From contig NZ_RBZU01000011.1 of assembly GCF_003628125.1 (NCBI RefSeq), positions 124,001-188,000 of the forward strand: a stretch of 64,000 nt of DNA, written 5' to 3'. The notes under the pieces are model-generated. The model was not told the DNA's origin. It worked only from the letters and a program-made list of their open reading frames with translations, and made no database searches. Both the position numbers and the translations under genes were made by a program. Positions 10,294 to 23,804 of this stretch are shown one piece after another. Each line of letters opens with the position of its first letter. Positions within the stretch are counted from its first letter, which is position 1. This DNA comes from Pararobbsia silviterrae. GTDB taxonomy: Bacteria; Pseudomonadota; Gammaproteobacteria; Burkholderiales; Burkholderiaceae.

Positions 10294-12309
10294 TCAGCGC
10301 TTGGCGGTCGGCGCGCGCTTCGCGCCGGTCGTCTTCGCACCCGCCGCGGCTTTCGCCGCGAGGCCGGAAGGACGGGCGGGCGGGGTCGGCGCGTCGATGA
10401 CTTCGTCGGCGACTTCGACGCCGTCGTCATCGATGAGATCGATCGACGCCGTCGCGCCGCCCGGACGCCAGACCTGGCCGATCGCGAGCGACTTGAGGCG
10501 CTTCTTGCCGCCGTACCAGAGGTTCACGAGGCCGCGCGAGAAGAACACGGCCGAGAACATCGAGGTCAGGATGCCGATGCAGTGCACGATCGCGAAACCG
10601 CGCACGGGACCCGAGCCGAACGCGAGCAGCGCGAGACCCGCGATCAGCGTCGTCACGTTCGAGTCGAGAATCGTGCCCCACGCATGCCGGAAGCCTTCGG
10701 AGATCGCCGTCTGCGGCGCGGCGCCGCGCCGGAGTTCTTCACGGATGCGCTCGTTGATCAGCACGTTCGAATCGATCGCCATCCCGAGCGCGAGCGCGAT
10801 GGCCGCGATACCCGGCAGCGTCAGCGTCGCCTGGAGCATCGACAGCACGGCGACGAGCAGCAGCAGGTTGACCGACAGCGCGATCACCGAGAACGCGCCG
10901 AACAGCAGGTAGTACGCGATCATGAAGATCGCGATCGCGGCGAAGCCGTACTGAACCGAATCGAAGCCCTTGCGGATATTGTCCGCGCCGAGGCTCGGGC
11001 CGATCGTGCGTTCCTCGATGATGTTCATCGGCGCGGCGAGCGAGCCGGCGCGCAGCAGCAGCGCGAGGTCGTTCGCGGCTTCGGTCGAGGCGGCGCCCGT
11101 GATCTGGAAGTTCTCGCCGAGTTCGGACTGGATCGTCGCGACGGTCAGCACTTCGCCGGAGCCGCGTTCGAACAGCACGATCGCCATCGGCTTGCCGATG
11201 TTGTCGCGCGAGATATCGCGCAGGATCCGGCCGCCGGCCGAGTTGAGCCGGATCTTGACGGCCGGGCGCTGGTGCTCGTCGAACGTCGCGCCCGCGTCGG
11301 TGATCTGGTCGCCCGTGAAGATGACCTGCTTGCGCAGCAGGACCGGTGCGCTGTTGCCTTGCGTGAACAGCTGGTCGCCCGGCGGGACCGGATCGGTCGG
11401 CGACGGACGCAGGCCGTTCGGATCGGCGAGGCGCGCTTCGAGCGTCGCGGTCCGGCCGATGATGCTCTTGGCCTTCGCCGTGTCCTGCACGCCGGGCAGC
11501 TCGACGACGATGCGCTCGGGGCCCTGCTGCTGGATCACGGGTTCGGCGACGCCGAGTTCATTGACGCGGTTATGCAGCGTCGACATGTTCTGCTTGAGCG
11601 CGTTGTCCTGGACGGTCTTGATCGCGGCCGGCGAGAACGTGCCGACGAGCTGCGCGCCGTTGGCCGATGCACGCGTATTCCACTGGAGCTCGGTCAGACG
11701 GTCGGCGAGCAGCGCGCGGGCCTGATCGGCCGTCGCCGCATCGGCGAAATCGATGACGATCGATTGATCGACGCGGTTCACGCCGCCGTCGCGGATTTCC
11801 TTGTCGCGCAGCGCGTTGCGCGCGTCGGTCGCATCGGCTTCGAGGCGCTTCGCGAGCGCGCCGTCCATGTCGACCTGGAGCAGGAAGTGGACGCCGCCGC
11901 GCAGATCGAGGCCGAGATACATCGGCAACGCGTGCATGCCCGTGAGCCACTTCGGCGACTTGCTTTGCAGGTTCAGCGCGACGACATAGGTCGGATCGTT
12001 CGGATCGGCGTTGAGCGCCTTCGCGAGCACGTCGCGTGCGTGGAGTTGTTCGTCCGTCGTGGCCAGACGCACACGGATGTTCGCCGAGGTCGAGCTGTTG
12101 TCGAACGTGATGTCGTCGGCGTGGATCTGGCTCGCCGAGAGCGCGTCCTCGACCTTCTGCATCACGGAGGCGTCGACCTTCGCGGTCGCCTTGCCGCTCG
12201 ACACCTGCACCGCCGGGGCTTCACCGAAGAAGTTGGGCAGCGTGTAGAGCAGGCCGATGGCAAGCGCCACCAGCATGACGATGTACTTCCAGAGGGGATA
12301 ACGATTCAT
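10294..12309 (-). CDS. secD: Protein translocase subunit SecD
   Basis: A 671-residue partner of SecF. The N-terminal helix is in MNRYPLWKYIVMLVALAIGLLY. The large periplasmic P1 region follows, containing LGLDLRGGVHFLLQVD and ELPGVQDTAKAKSIIGRTATLE. The C-terminal half has six membrane helices with GLALGMAIDSNVLINERIRE-like residues (ALGMAIDSNVLINERIRE), the family signature. The last 50 residues are Ala/Pro/Lys-rich and cytoplasmic. The frame is open four codons further to a TTG at 12321, but the ATG at 12309 gives the universal MNRYPLWK N-terminus. It lies between yajC (130 bp upstream) and secF (14 bp downstream). Confidence 0.97.
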   Translation of the reverse strand: MNRYPLWKYIVMLVALAIGLLYTLPNFFGEAPAVQVSSGKATAKVDASVMQKVEDALSASQIHADDITFDNSSTSANIRVRLATTDEQLHARDVLAKALNADPNDPTYVVALNLQSKSPKWLTGMHALPMYLGLDLRGGVHFLLQVDMDGALAKRLEADATDARNALRDKEIRDGGVNRVDQSIVIDFADAATADQARALLADRLTELQWNTRASANGAQLVGTFSPAAIKTVQDNALKQNMSTLHNRVNELGVAEPVIQQQGPERIVVELPGVQDTAKAKSIIGRTATLEARLADPNGLRPSPTDPVPPGDQLFTQGNSAPVLLRKQVIFTGDQITDAGATFDEHQRPAVKIRLNSAGGRILRDISRDNIGKPMAIVLFERGSGEVLTVATIQSELGENFQITGAASTEAANDLALLLRAGSLAAPMNIIEERTIGPSLGADNIRKGFDSVQYGFAAIAIFMIAYYLLFGAFSVIALSVNLLLLVAVLSMLQATLTLPGIAAIALALGMAIDSNVLINERIREELRRGAAPQTAISEGFRHAWGTILDSNVTTLIAGLALLAFGSGPVRGFAIVHCIGILTSMFSAVFFSRGLVNLWYGGKKRLKSLAIGQVWRPGGATASIDLIDDDGVEVADEVIDAPTPPARPSGLAAKAAAGAKTTGAKRAPTAKR

Positions 12310-12438
12310 GGGATGGCCCAACGAAAAATATCAGGGCGGTGGGGGGCCGGGGCTGAAAACGCGGGCGGCCGCGCAAGGCGCGACCGCCGGTCATTTCACG
12401 TCGTCGACTCTTGAGGCCGGTCTCGATCGGTGCGTCGC

Positions 12439-12765
12439 TCAGAGCGACTTGATCGTGCCCTTGGGCAGGATCGTCGTCACAGCCGTCTTCTGGACGGTGA
12501 TTTCGACGCCATCGGCGATTTCGACGCCCACATAGGCTTCGCCGACCTTCGACACCTTCCCGACCACACCGCCGTTCGTGATGACTTCATCGCCCTTGGT
12601 CATGGCGGCCAACATGTTCCGGACTTCCTTTTGCCGCTTCATCTGGGGTCGAATCATGATGAAGTAGAGCACCGCGAACATCAGCAGCAACGGCAGGAAC
12701 GTCATGAGGCTCGATTCTGCGCCGCCGCCACCCAGGGACTGCGCATATGCGTTGGAAATAAACAC
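12439..12765 (-). CDS. yajC: Sec translocon accessory protein YajC
   Basis: A 108-residue single-pass inner-membrane protein of the SecDF-YajC complex. A short periplasmic Gly-rich N-terminus is followed by one helix (LMTFLPLLLMFAVLYFIMIRPQ) and the conserved cytoplasmic beta-rich domain with MIRPQMKRQKE and GDEVITNGGVVGKV. The start codon is GTG at 12765, preceded on the minus strand by GGAG 8 nt upstream, and the length equals the family norm. In related genomes tgt normally lies directly upstream; here 2.3 kb with two unrecognised genes intervenes. Confidence 0.96.
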   Translation of the reverse strand: MFISNAYAQSLGGGGAESSLMTFLPLLLMFAVLYFIMIRPQMKRQKEVRNMLAAMTKGDEVITNGGVVGKVSKVGEAYVGVEIADGVEITVQKTAVTTILPKGTIKSL

Positions 12766-13317
12766 TAAGGTCTCCGTCGACTGAAGCTGGAATTAGCCAG
12801 GCATTCTACCACTGCCGCCGCGCCGCGATTTGAGCGCGGGACTCATGTGAAACCCGGCCGCCGCTCGGGTTCTCGGGGGCGTTGCGCGGGTGCGGCCGTC
12901 CATTGACGCGGCGCGTTCGGAGACCGGTTGCGCCGCGCCGCATCGCGCGGGGCGGGGCGTCGGGGCTTGGCGTCGGGGTGAGGCGTTGGGGCCTGACATC
13001 GGGGTGTGGCACCGGGGCGGCCTCCGGGTGGGTTTGGGATGCGTCCCGCACGAATGCGACCGCCCGGCCGCGTCGAGCAGCGCCTCATCGGTGCGATGGG
13101 CGCTTGAGCGTCTTCGGACGCGTCTCGTTCGCGCGTCGAACACGTGGATCGCGCCGGATCGTGGCCGATCCGAGCGCGGACTTCGGGTCTGATCGGTCAC
13201 GGAGCGCGGCCGCCGCCTTGCCGTCCGTGCTCCGTGCGCACCGCGTCTCGCGGTCTGCCGCGCGATGCCCGGTCGGGCATCGACGATGCAAGGCGATTCG
13301 ATCAAAAAGGCACCGCC
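12766..13317. other. Non-coding gap with 13-bp tandem repeat
   Basis: The 552 bp lie between yajC and the first unrecognised gene. Five imperfect 13-bp units of the form GCGTCGGGGNNTG run from 12957 to 13021. The rest is GC-rich with short inverted words but no open frame I would call a gene. No promoter for the downstream gene could be recognised; its ribosome-binding site (AAAAGG) is at 13305-13310. Confidence 0.5.
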
Positions 13318-14112
13318 ATGCTTGCGTCGTTCAATTCGTCGATATCCTCCGGTTCCTTCACGACATCCGTCATGCCGTCGATCGCGCAGGGTGGCCTCGT
13401 GCCGCCCACGCGCGCGACGATCGGGGCGCCACGCACGCCGGCGCCGCGGTTTGCGACGTCGCTCGGCGGCGTGTCTCGGCGCGCACGTCGGGCCGACGAA
13501 GCGAGGCCCTTCGAGGTGCGTTCCGATCTGCAATTGGCCGCGACGATATCCGACCAGGTTCGGCGCGGTCTGAGCTTCGAACAGATCGTGCGTGGCGCGC
13601 GATCGCAAATCGAGGCGGCACCGTCGCCGATCGCGTGTCCGATCGCCAGGCCCGGGTTGCTCGAAGCGGATGCGCGGGCGGACGATCTGTACACCTCGCC
13701 GGCAGCGGGTCGGCCGTTGCGTTTGTCGGCGCGTACGCTTGCATCGGGCGCCTACGTGCGAGGGTTGCACGGCAGGCGCGGCGAGCGGCCGATCGAATAT
13801 TGCGCGGAACTGCCGCGCGATACGGCCTATTTGTTCGTGTCTCTCGCGGGCGGGACCGGCGGGGCGGCGCTCTCCGTGCACCGGGTCGACGGCAGCGTGG
13901 TGCCTGTCTGCGAGCGTGTGGGACTCGATAACGGAACGAGCAAGGCGTGCGTCGTCGATCTGCGCGCGGCGGCGCTCGCCACCGAGGGCACGCTGGTCGT
14001 GCGTATCGCCACGCTCGAGAAGGTCCGGTCGTTTCAACGGGTCGCGCTGAGCATCAAGGCGTCCGACTTCGCGGGGGCGTCCTTGGGCGCGCGGATGCCT
14101 GCCGGCAGATAG
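13318..14112 (+). CDS. Unrecognised protein, member A of a local paralogue family
   Basis: I do not recognise this 264-residue protein. The first 65 residues are rich in Ser, Thr, Pro, Ala and Arg, with no signal peptide or membrane helix. Residues 73-87 (LAATISDQVRRGLSF) match in pattern a segment in the genes at 14244 and 20354. The rest alternates short beta-strand-like stretches (TAYLFVSLAGG, AALSVHRVDGSVVPV, TLVVRIATLEK), ending in RVALSIKASDF, which suggests a beta-sandwich. Start ATG 13318 is supported by AAAAGG 7 nt upstream; the frame is open to 13144 but without a better site. It points against the neighbouring yajC and tgt. An N-terminus of this composition occurs in secreted effectors, but no secretion signal can be proven. 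Confidence 0.68.
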   Translation: MLASFNSSISSGSFTTSVMPSIAQGGLVPPTRATIGAPRTPAPRFATSLGGVSRRARRADEARPFEVRSDLQLAATISDQVRRGLSFEQIVRGARSQIEAAPSPIACPIARPGLLEADARADDLYTSPAAGRPLRLSARTLASGAYVRGLHGRRGERPIEYCAELPRDTAYLFVSLAGGTGGAALSVHRVDGSVVPVCERVGLDNGTSKACVVDLRAAALATEGTLVVRIATLEKVRSFQRVALSIKASDFAGASLGARMPAGR

Positions 14113-14243
14113 GCTCGGCGCGTCGATGCGCTCGAACGCGCCCCCGACGTGTCAGAACACGCGCCCTTGCGATGTTTTGTGCAATACGCGTATGTCCGTT
14201 GCGGCTCATAGTGCGCGGAAGCTGATCAATCACGAGGTCAATC

Positions 14244-14960
14244 ATGCCGATCCAGTCCATCACGCCCTATTCCGCTGCGCGTATCCAGACGTCCCCGGGT
14301 CATGCCGTCAGTCCCCCGCTCGATGGGTTGAACGTGACGGGAATCCATTCGATCCCCTCCGCCGACGCGCCGATGTCGAACCTGTCGAAACGCGATACGG
14401 ACATCCTCACGCGTACGCTGGCGAGCGGGCGCATCGAAACGATGAGCTATGCCGACTACGCCAAGGCCTTCGACATGTCGCCGGAGCAGGCGAGTGGCGA
14501 TGGGGAGCCGATCGAACACGGGGCGCGCCCGGCGCGGTCGGCCCCCGCCGAGTTAAAAGCGGGGCGGGCCAGCCGCGGCGAAGCGATTCGAATCAAGCTG
14601 TCGGAGTTTCATCGCGAGGTGACGCGACAAGACGGCGAGTTGCGCTGTCGTCGCGCGACGGGGTTTCGCAAGCTGAATATGAACGAAGGTCGCGAGAGCC
14701 GGATTCGCATTGCGGTGTCGAAAACAGCGACGGCACTGTCCATCGCGGCGTCGCGTAGCGCGGGCTTCAGCATGCGCATCCTGGGCGTCACGCATTCGAA
14801 AATCCGGTGCCTCGCTTTGGGCCTGCCGGTGACGGAGGTGCACTTGTGTCGCGTCACGCTTGACCCGCGGGACCGCCCGGTCGGGCGGCAGTTCTTGGAC
14901 TTGCGGTTCGACCCCGAGGGGGCCAACGACCCGATCGACTTCAAGACCTGTTATCGCTGA
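14244..14960 (+). CDS. Unrecognised protein, member B of a local paralogue family
   Basis: A 238-residue protein of unknown function. The polar N-terminus (MPIQSITPYSAARIQTSPG) is rich in Ser, Thr and Pro. NLSKRDTDILTRTLASGR (46-63) aligns with NLSEAEAEGLARTLSTAR of the gene at 20354, followed in both by a T/SY/F-D-x-Y pattern. CRR at 135-137 and the strand-like SRIRIAVSK, FSMRILG and FLDLRFDPE also have counterparts there. A GAGGT ribosome-binding site at 14234-14238 lies 5 nt before the ATG. It is 131 bp downstream of member A in the same direction and may be co-transcribed. A weak promoter-like pair (TTGCGA 14167-14172, TATGTC 14191-14196) precedes it. No enzyme motif is visible. Confidence 0.72.
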   Translation: MPIQSITPYSAARIQTSPGHAVSPPLDGLNVTGIHSIPSADAPMSNLSKRDTDILTRTLASGRIETMSYADYAKAFDMSPEQASGDGEPIEHGARPARSAPAELKAGRASRGEAIRIKLSEFHREVTRQDGELRCRRATGFRKLNMNEGRESRIRIAVSKTATALSIAASRSAGFSMRILGVTHSKIRCLALGLPVTEVHLCRVTLDPRDRPVGRQFLDLRFDPEGANDPIDFKTCYR

Positions 14961-15011
14961 GGCGGGCCCTGGCTGACGGCGTCGCACGAAGCCCGTCGGC
15001 GCCGTCGGCCG

Positions 15012-15047
15012 GGATCGACGCGCCCGTCGGGTTCGGCGCGTCGATCC
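15012..15047. terminator. Strong hairpin just after tgt stop
   Basis: A perfect 13-bp inverted repeat, GGATCGACGCGCC (15012-15024) and GGCGCGTCGATCC (15035-15047), encloses a 10-nt loop. It ends one base before the tgt stop codon and lies 51 bp past the convergent gene at 14244-14960. No T-run follows on either strand, so it may protect 3' ends or assist Rho-dependent termination rather than be an intrinsic terminator. Confidence 0.5.
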
Positions 15048-15048
15048 G

Positions 15049-17311
<2,263 letters not shown>

Positions 17312-17713
17312 GCAATGGCGCGTGCGCCGGACACTCGGTCGGGCGGGGGGATCGTGCGGAAAACCGACATTGTAACGATGCGCGACGCGCGTACGCAGGA
17401 AGGGCGCGGGAAGCGGTCGTGAAGGCGCGTCGAAGGGGCGGCGAAGGGGGGCGGCGAAGGGGGGCGGCGAAGGGGGGCGGCGAAGGCGGCGTGGAAGGGA
17501 GGCACGAAGGCGATGTAGACGAGCGCGGCGACGGTGAGCGGGCGTTGGAGCGGAGGCGGCAAGGCGACGAACAGGGCGGCGCGTTGATGACCGCACGTGG
17601 AGAACGTGTCGATCCGGCGAGCGCGTGTGTCGGATTAGAATCGGGCCTCGCGCGGACCCTTGCCAGTGCATGCCCGGCACGGGCAGGATCTCGGTTTGCG
17701 TGAATTCGTCTCG
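17312..17713. other. queA/recG divergent gap with 13-bp repeat
   Basis: The 402 bp separate the divergent queA and recG genes. At about 17430-17488 a 13-bp unit GGCGAAGGGGGGC repeats roughly four times with one shorter copy. The remainder contains no gene I can support and no clear promoter hexamers for either side. Confidence 0.5.
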
Positions 17714-20145
<2,432 letters not shown>

Positions 20146-20149
<4 letters not shown>

Positions 20150-20163
20150 GGCGCACGCCTCAC
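20146..20163. terminator. Short hairpin overlapping recG stop
   Basis: GTGAGGCG (20146-20153) and CGCCTCAC (20156-20163) form a perfect inverted repeat that includes the recG stop codon. The loop is very tight and no T-run follows, so a role as terminator is doubtful. Confidence 0.3.
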
Positions 20164-20353
20164 CTGGAGATCGATTGACCGATTCGGAATTTGAAAATGT
20201 CGAGTGTCCGTGCTGACTAAGCTCGCGACGCGTATTCACTCGATGCTTGAAGCGTGTGGTTGCAGCGGCACCGTTGCCGCCATCGAGCGCGAAGCGCACG
20301 CGACGTCGCTTCGATCGGGTCGCGTCTCTTCAAATCGGTTTAGGAGTGTCACG

Positions 20354-21091
20354 ATGATGCTGAATCCGCGGGTGGCGACGGCCACATGGTCCCAACGATC
20401 CCACCCGGTCGCTCAGGCGCCGTCGCCGAGAACCGCCGCCGCGTCGGCGCGCACGGTCGATGAGCGCCGCTTCGGCAATCTCTCGGAGGCCGAGGCGGAG
20501 GGCCTCGCACGCACGCTTTCGACGGCCCGTGGCATGCGAAATGTCACGTTCGATGCCTACGGCGCGCGTTGGCGGCGCGAGACACGTGCGTGCGTGACGG
20601 GCGAGCCGCACCGGACCGATTTATCGGCGACCGGCCAATGCTATTTGACGCGCCGCCCGGACGCGGATCCCCAAGATCGCTTCGTCGGCGCGCCCCAGTT
20701 CGTCGGGGCGCGATTTCGAACCTATCCGATCAAGACGCAGACCGATTTGACATTTTGCCGGCGCGATATCGGGACCTCGGAGTCGATCCTGATGCGCGGC
20801 GAACGCGGCACGCTTTACCGGATTCGCGTGGAGCTGCCGCAATCGTCGGAGCCGTACAACCTCGAGCTTATTGCGGACGGGAAGTGCAAATTCGTCATGC
20901 GTACTTTCGCGGGGATCGGCTGTTCGACCAAGGTCCTCGAAGCGGGCGATGACGGCACGATTGCGCTGACGGTGCGCGAAGGACAGGTCGCGGGTCAGAA
21001 AACCGTGACCGTCGAGGTCTTCCCGATCGAGTCGGGCCGTATCGAATTCCGCACGGTCAAATACCGTAATACGTCACGCGCGCGCACGTGA
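20354..21091 (+). CDS. Unrecognised protein, member C of a local paralogue family
   Basis: A 245-residue protein of unknown function between recG and oxyR. The polar N-terminus (residues 1-38; Ser, Thr, Pro, Ala, Arg) is followed by NLSEAEAEGLARTLSTAR (42-59), matching the gene at 14244. A Cys-containing middle follows (QCYLTRRPD; FCRRDIG with Cys 135), then probable beta strands TLYRIRVELP, YNLELIADGKCKFVMRTF, GTIALTVREG and KTVTVEVFPIE. The pattern LYRIRVEL...DG...VMRT also resembles the gene at 13318, hinting at one shared beta-sandwich domain. AGGAG at 20342-20346 lies 7 nt before the ATG, which decides the start over the longer open frame from 20204. No membrane helix or catalytic motif is seen. 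Confidence 0.74.
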   Translation: MMLNPRVATATWSQRSHPVAQAPSPRTAAASARTVDERRFGNLSEAEAEGLARTLSTARGMRNVTFDAYGARWRRETRACVTGEPHRTDLSATGQCYLTRRPDADPQDRFVGAPQFVGARFRTYPIKTQTDLTFCRRDIGTSESILMRGERGTLYRIRVELPQSSEPYNLELIADGKCKFVMRTFAGIGCSTKVLEAGDDGTIALTVREGQVAGQKTVTVEVFPIESGRIEFRTVKYRNTSRART

Positions 21092-21104
21092 CGCGGCGAA
21101 ACCC

Positions 21105-21137
21105 GGCGCGAGGACTCGGCTTGGCCCTGTCCTCGCG
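21105..21137. other. Inverted repeat between member C and oxyR
   Basis: CGCGAGGAC (21105-21113) is complementary to GTCCTCGCG (21129-21137) around a 15-nt spacer. It lies 13 bp after the stop of the unrecognised gene and 31 bp upstream of the oxyR -35 element. There is no T-run; it may end the upstream transcript or be chance. Confidence 0.3.
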
Positions 21138-21167
21138 ACGTCGGCGCCGATTTATGTGAGCGCCTTC

Positions 21168-21196
21168 TTGGCGAAGCCATCCGCAAGGTGTATAAG
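21168..21196 (+). promoter_or_regulatory. sigma-70 promoter of oxyR
   Basis: TTGGCG at 21168-21173 and TATAAG at 21191-21196 are separated by exactly 17 bp. The predicted start of transcription is near 21203, about 30 nt before the oxyR ATG. No perfect OxyR box (ATAG-N7-CTAT repeats) could be drawn, although LysR-family genes are often autoregulated. Confidence 0.72.
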
Positions 21197-21231
21197 AGGG
21201 AAAACCTATCGAAGCGCCTTGTTGATAATCA

Positions 21232-22203
21232 ATGACTTTAACGGAACTCAAATATATCGTGGCCGTCGCCCGCGAACGGCACTTCGGTCGTGCGGCCGAG
21301 GCCTGCTTCGTGAGCCAGCCGACGCTGTCCGTTGCGATCAAGAAACTCGAAGACGAACTCAATGTTCAGATCTTCGAGCGCGGCACGAGTGAAGTCAGTG
21401 TGACGCCCGTCGGCGAGCAGATCGTCGCGCAAGCGCAGCGCGTGCTCGAACAGACGCTCGCGATCAAGGAAATCGCGAAGCAGGGCAAAGACCCGCTGAT
21501 CGGATCGCTGCGGCTCGGCGTGATCTACACGATCGGACCCTATTTGCTGCCGACGCTCGTCAAGCAGATGATCGACGCGGTGCCGCAGATGCCGCTGATG
21601 CTTCAGGAAAACTACACGCTCAAGCTCATCGAACTGCTCAAGCAGGGCGAGATCGACGCCGCGATCCTGGCGCTGCCGTTTCCCGAGACCGGACTCATGG
21701 TGCGGCCGCTGTACGACGAACCGTTCGTCGTCGCGGTGCCGGCCGGCCATCGCTGGGAAACGCGCGACGCGATCGACGCCGACGATCTCAAGCAGGAGAC
21801 GATGCTGCTGCTCGGCTCGGGCCACTGTTTCCGGGACCATGTGATCGGCGTGTGCCCCGAGCTCATGCGTTTTTCGCAGAACTCGGACGGCATCCAGAAG
21901 ACGTTCGAAGGCTCGTCGCTCGAAACGATCCGCCATATGGTCGCGAGCGGCGTCGGCATCACGGTGCTGCCGCGCACGTCGCTGCCCCAGGCCGGCGCGA
22001 TGATCGATATCGCCGCCGCCAATACCGATGCGGGGCTGCTGCGCTATGTGCCGTTCCGCGAGCCGGTTCCCGACCGCCGCGTCGTGCTCGTCTGGCGCAA
22101 GAGCTTCACGCGCCAGAAGGCCATCGACGCCATTTTCGACGCCGTCATGGCGTGTCAAATCCCCGGTGTGAAGCGTCTCGATTTGCCGGCGAACGTCAAC
22201 TGA
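21232..22203 (+). CDS. oxyR: Hydrogen-peroxide-sensing LysR regulator OxyR
   Basis: A 323-residue LysR-family activator. Residues 1-60 are the winged helix-turn-helix ([22 protein letters not shown] ending in the recognition helix with [13 protein letters not shown]; only short parts quoted). The effector domain contains [14 protein letters not shown], placing Cys at 199 and 208, the same positions as the disulfide switch of E. coli OxyR, so it should be redox-active. [20 protein letters not shown] is also characteristic. Its own promoter has a 17-bp spacer. dps, a classical OxyR target, is the next gene 100 bp downstream in the same direction. The start is the first ATG after the promoter, and the length fits the family. 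Confidence 0.95.
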   Translation: MTLTELKYIVAVARERHFGRAAEACFVSQPTLSVAIKKLEDELNVQIFERGTSEVSVTPVGEQIVAQAQRVLEQTLAIKEIAKQGKDPLIGSLRLGVIYTIGPYLLPTLVKQMIDAVPQMPLMLQENYTLKLIELLKQGEIDAAILALPFPETGLMVRPLYDEPFVVAVPAGHRWETRDAIDADDLKQETMLLLGSGHCFRDHVIGVCPELMRFSQNSDGIQKTFEGSSLETIRHMVASGVGITVLPRTSLPQAGAMIDIAAANTDAGLLRYVPFREPVPDRRVVLVWRKSFTRQKAIDAIFDAVMACQIPGVKRLDLPANVN

Positions 22204-22260
22204 GTCTGACGACGATCAAGCACCCTGCGTCATGCGGTCCGATGGCGCGGGTGCTTCGGC

Positions 22261-22266
22261 TACACT
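22261..22266 (+). promoter_or_regulatory. Possible dps -10 element
   Basis: TACACT at 22261-22266 lies 40 bp upstream of the dps ATG. The region 17 bp before it is a poor -35, as is common where an activator such as OxyR recruits polymerase. That is inference; no clear OxyR site was found in the 103-bp gap. Confidence 0.35.
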
Positions 22267-22306
22267 CTTGAAGATCACGCCGTTTTCCGTTCCCCGAGGA
22301 GTCCGC

Positions 22307-22801
22307 ATGGCCAAGAAAGAAGCAAGCAGCCCTTCGATCAATATCGGTATCAGCGACAAGGACCGCAAGAAGATTGCGGACGGCCTGAGCCGCCTGCTCG
22401 CCGATACGTACACGCTCTATCTGAAGACGCACAATTTCCACTGGAACGTCACGGGCCCGATGTTCAACACGCTGCACCTGATGTTCGAGGGGCAGTACAA
22501 CGAACTCGCGCTGGCCGTCGATTCGATCGCCGAACGCATTCGCGCGCTGGGCTTCCCGGCGCCGGGTACGTACAAGGAGTTCGCGAAGCTGTCGTCGATT
22601 CCCGAAGCGGACGGCGTGCCGTCGGCCGAAGACATGATCCGCCAGCTCGTCGAGGGTCACGAGGCCGTGACGCGGACCGCGCGCGCGACCTTCCCCGAGA
22701 CCGACGCGGCAGCCGACGAACCGAGCGCCGACTTGCTGACCCAGCGCATGCAGACGCACGAGAAGACCGCGTGGATGCTGCGCTCGCTGCTCGTCGCCTG
22801 A
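22307..22801 (+). CDS. dps: Dps DNA-binding ferritin-like protein
   Basis: A 164-residue protein that forms dodecamers, oxidises Fe(II) with peroxide and shields DNA. The inter-subunit ferroxidase ligands are visible: [13 protein letters not shown] supplies the His residues, and [15 protein letters not shown] the Asp and Glu. A short Lys/Ser-rich N-terminus ([10 protein letters not shown]) may contact DNA. GAGGAG at 22296-22301 sits 5 nt before the ATG, which decides the start over an open frame extending to 22232. The position right after oxyR supports induction by peroxide. Confidence 0.95.
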   Translation: MAKKEASSPSINIGISDKDRKKIADGLSRLLADTYTLYLKTHNFHWNVTGPMFNTLHLMFEGQYNELALAVDSIAERIRALGFPAPGTYKEFAKLSSIPEADGVPSAEDMIRQLVEGHEAVTRTARATFPETDAAADEPSADLLTQRMQTHEKTAWMLRSLLVA

Positions 22802-22819
22802 CCCTGTTCTAACGTATCG

Positions 22820-22841
22820 ACGCCCCGTGCAAGCGGGGCGT
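22820..22841 (+). other. Hairpin between dps and ubiA
   Basis: ACGCCCCG (22820-22827) pairs perfectly with CGGGGCGT (22834-22841) around a 6-nt loop. No T-run follows. The right arm contains the only G-rich sequence in front of the ubiA ATG at 22850, so the stem could partly mask that gene's ribosome-binding site as well as stabilise the dps 3' end. Confidence 0.4.
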
Positions 22842-22849
22842 AGCGCATC

Positions 22850-23722
22850 ATGAGTTCTGCTTCCCTGACGTCCCGGCTCCCGCAGTATCTGCGGCTGATC
22901 CGGATGGACAAGCCGATCGGCAGCTTGCTGCTGCTCTGGCCGACGCTCAACGCGCTGTGGATCGCCGCGCACGGACATCCGACGCCGGGCGTGCTCGTCA
23001 TCTTCATCGTCGGCACGGTGCTCATGCGCTCGGCCGGCTGCGCGATCAACGATTACGCCGACCGCGATTTCGATCTGCACGTGCGGCGCACCGCGCAACG
23101 TCCGCTGACCTCGGGCCGTATTCACGCATGGGAAGCGATCACCATCGCGATCGTGCTCTCGCTGATCGCGTTTCTGCTGATCCAGCCGCTCAACGGCCTG
23201 ACGAAGCAGTTGTCGGTCGTCGCGCTGTTCGTCGCGGGCACCTATCCGTTCATGAAACGGTTTTTCGCGATCCCGCAGGCGTATCTGGGCATCGCGTTCG
23301 GCTTCGGCATTCCGATGGGCTTCGCGGCCGTCCAGAACGCGGTGCCGCCGCTTGCATGGCTCATGCTCGCCGCGAATGTCTTCTGGTCGATCGCGTACGA
23401 CACCGAATATGCGATGGTCGATCGCGAGGACGATCTCAAGATCGGCATCCGGACCTCGGCGATCACGTTCGGCCGGTTCGACGTGCTCGCGATCATGCTC
23501 TGCTATGCGGCGGTCTGCGCGATCTACGCGGGCATCGGCGTGGCGTTGCACTACACGTGGCCGTACTGGATCGGTCTCGCGGGGGCAGTCGTCTGCGTGA
23601 TCATGCACTACCGGATGATCCGGACGCGCGATCCGAAGGGCTGTTTTGCCGCGTTTCGCCATAACAACTGGCTCGGCGGCATCCTGTTCGCGGGCATCGC
23701 CGCGCATTACGCGTTGTCGTAA
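22850..23722 (+). CDS. ubiA: 4-hydroxybenzoate polyprenyltransferase
   Basis: A 290-residue integral membrane enzyme that joins the octaprenyl tail to 4-hydroxybenzoate in ubiquinone synthesis. It has both Asp-rich, Mg-diphosphate-binding motifs, NDYADRDFD (about residues 66-74) and DREDDLKIG (about 190), within roughly eight or nine hydrophobic helices (for example [16 protein letters not shown] and [15 protein letters not shown]). Length is normal. It lies downstream of dps in the same direction with a hairpin between them; the ribosome-binding site is weak (GGGGCG in the hairpin arm). Confidence 0.95.
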   Translation: MSSASLTSRLPQYLRLIRMDKPIGSLLLLWPTLNALWIAAHGHPTPGVLVIFIVGTVLMRSAGCAINDYADRDFDLHVRRTAQRPLTSGRIHAWEAITIAIVLSLIAFLLIQPLNGLTKQLSVVALFVAGTYPFMKRFFAIPQAYLGIAFGFGIPMGFAAVQNAVPPLAWLMLAANVFWSIAYDTEYAMVDREDDLKIGIRTSAITFGRFDVLAIMLCYAAVCAIYAGIGVALHYTWPYWIGLAGAVVCVIMHYRMIRTRDPKGCFAAFRHNNWLGGILFAGIAAHYALS

Positions 23723-23804
23723 GGGACGCGTAGGGGGCAGGGCGGCGCGCGGCATCGAGCGCCGCGGTCCGCCCGTCGCGGTTCGCCCGTCGGTTTGGCC
23801 AGTC

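Noticed and set aside
13085-14243. hrpII-type boxes (TTCG-N16-TTCG) for type III effector control of the unrecognised genes
   Set aside because: TTCG words occur upstream of the first gene, but none has the 16-bp spacing; none were found before the gene at 14244 or before 20354.
12766-15048. Insertion sequence or integrative element carrying the two unrecognised genes
   Set aside because: No transposase, integrase, terminal inverted repeats or flanking direct repeats could be found at the borders.
20175-20219. sigma-70 promoter for the gene at 20354 (TTGACC or TTGAAA as -35)
   Set aside because: No acceptable -10 hexamer lies 16-19 bp after either -35 candidate.
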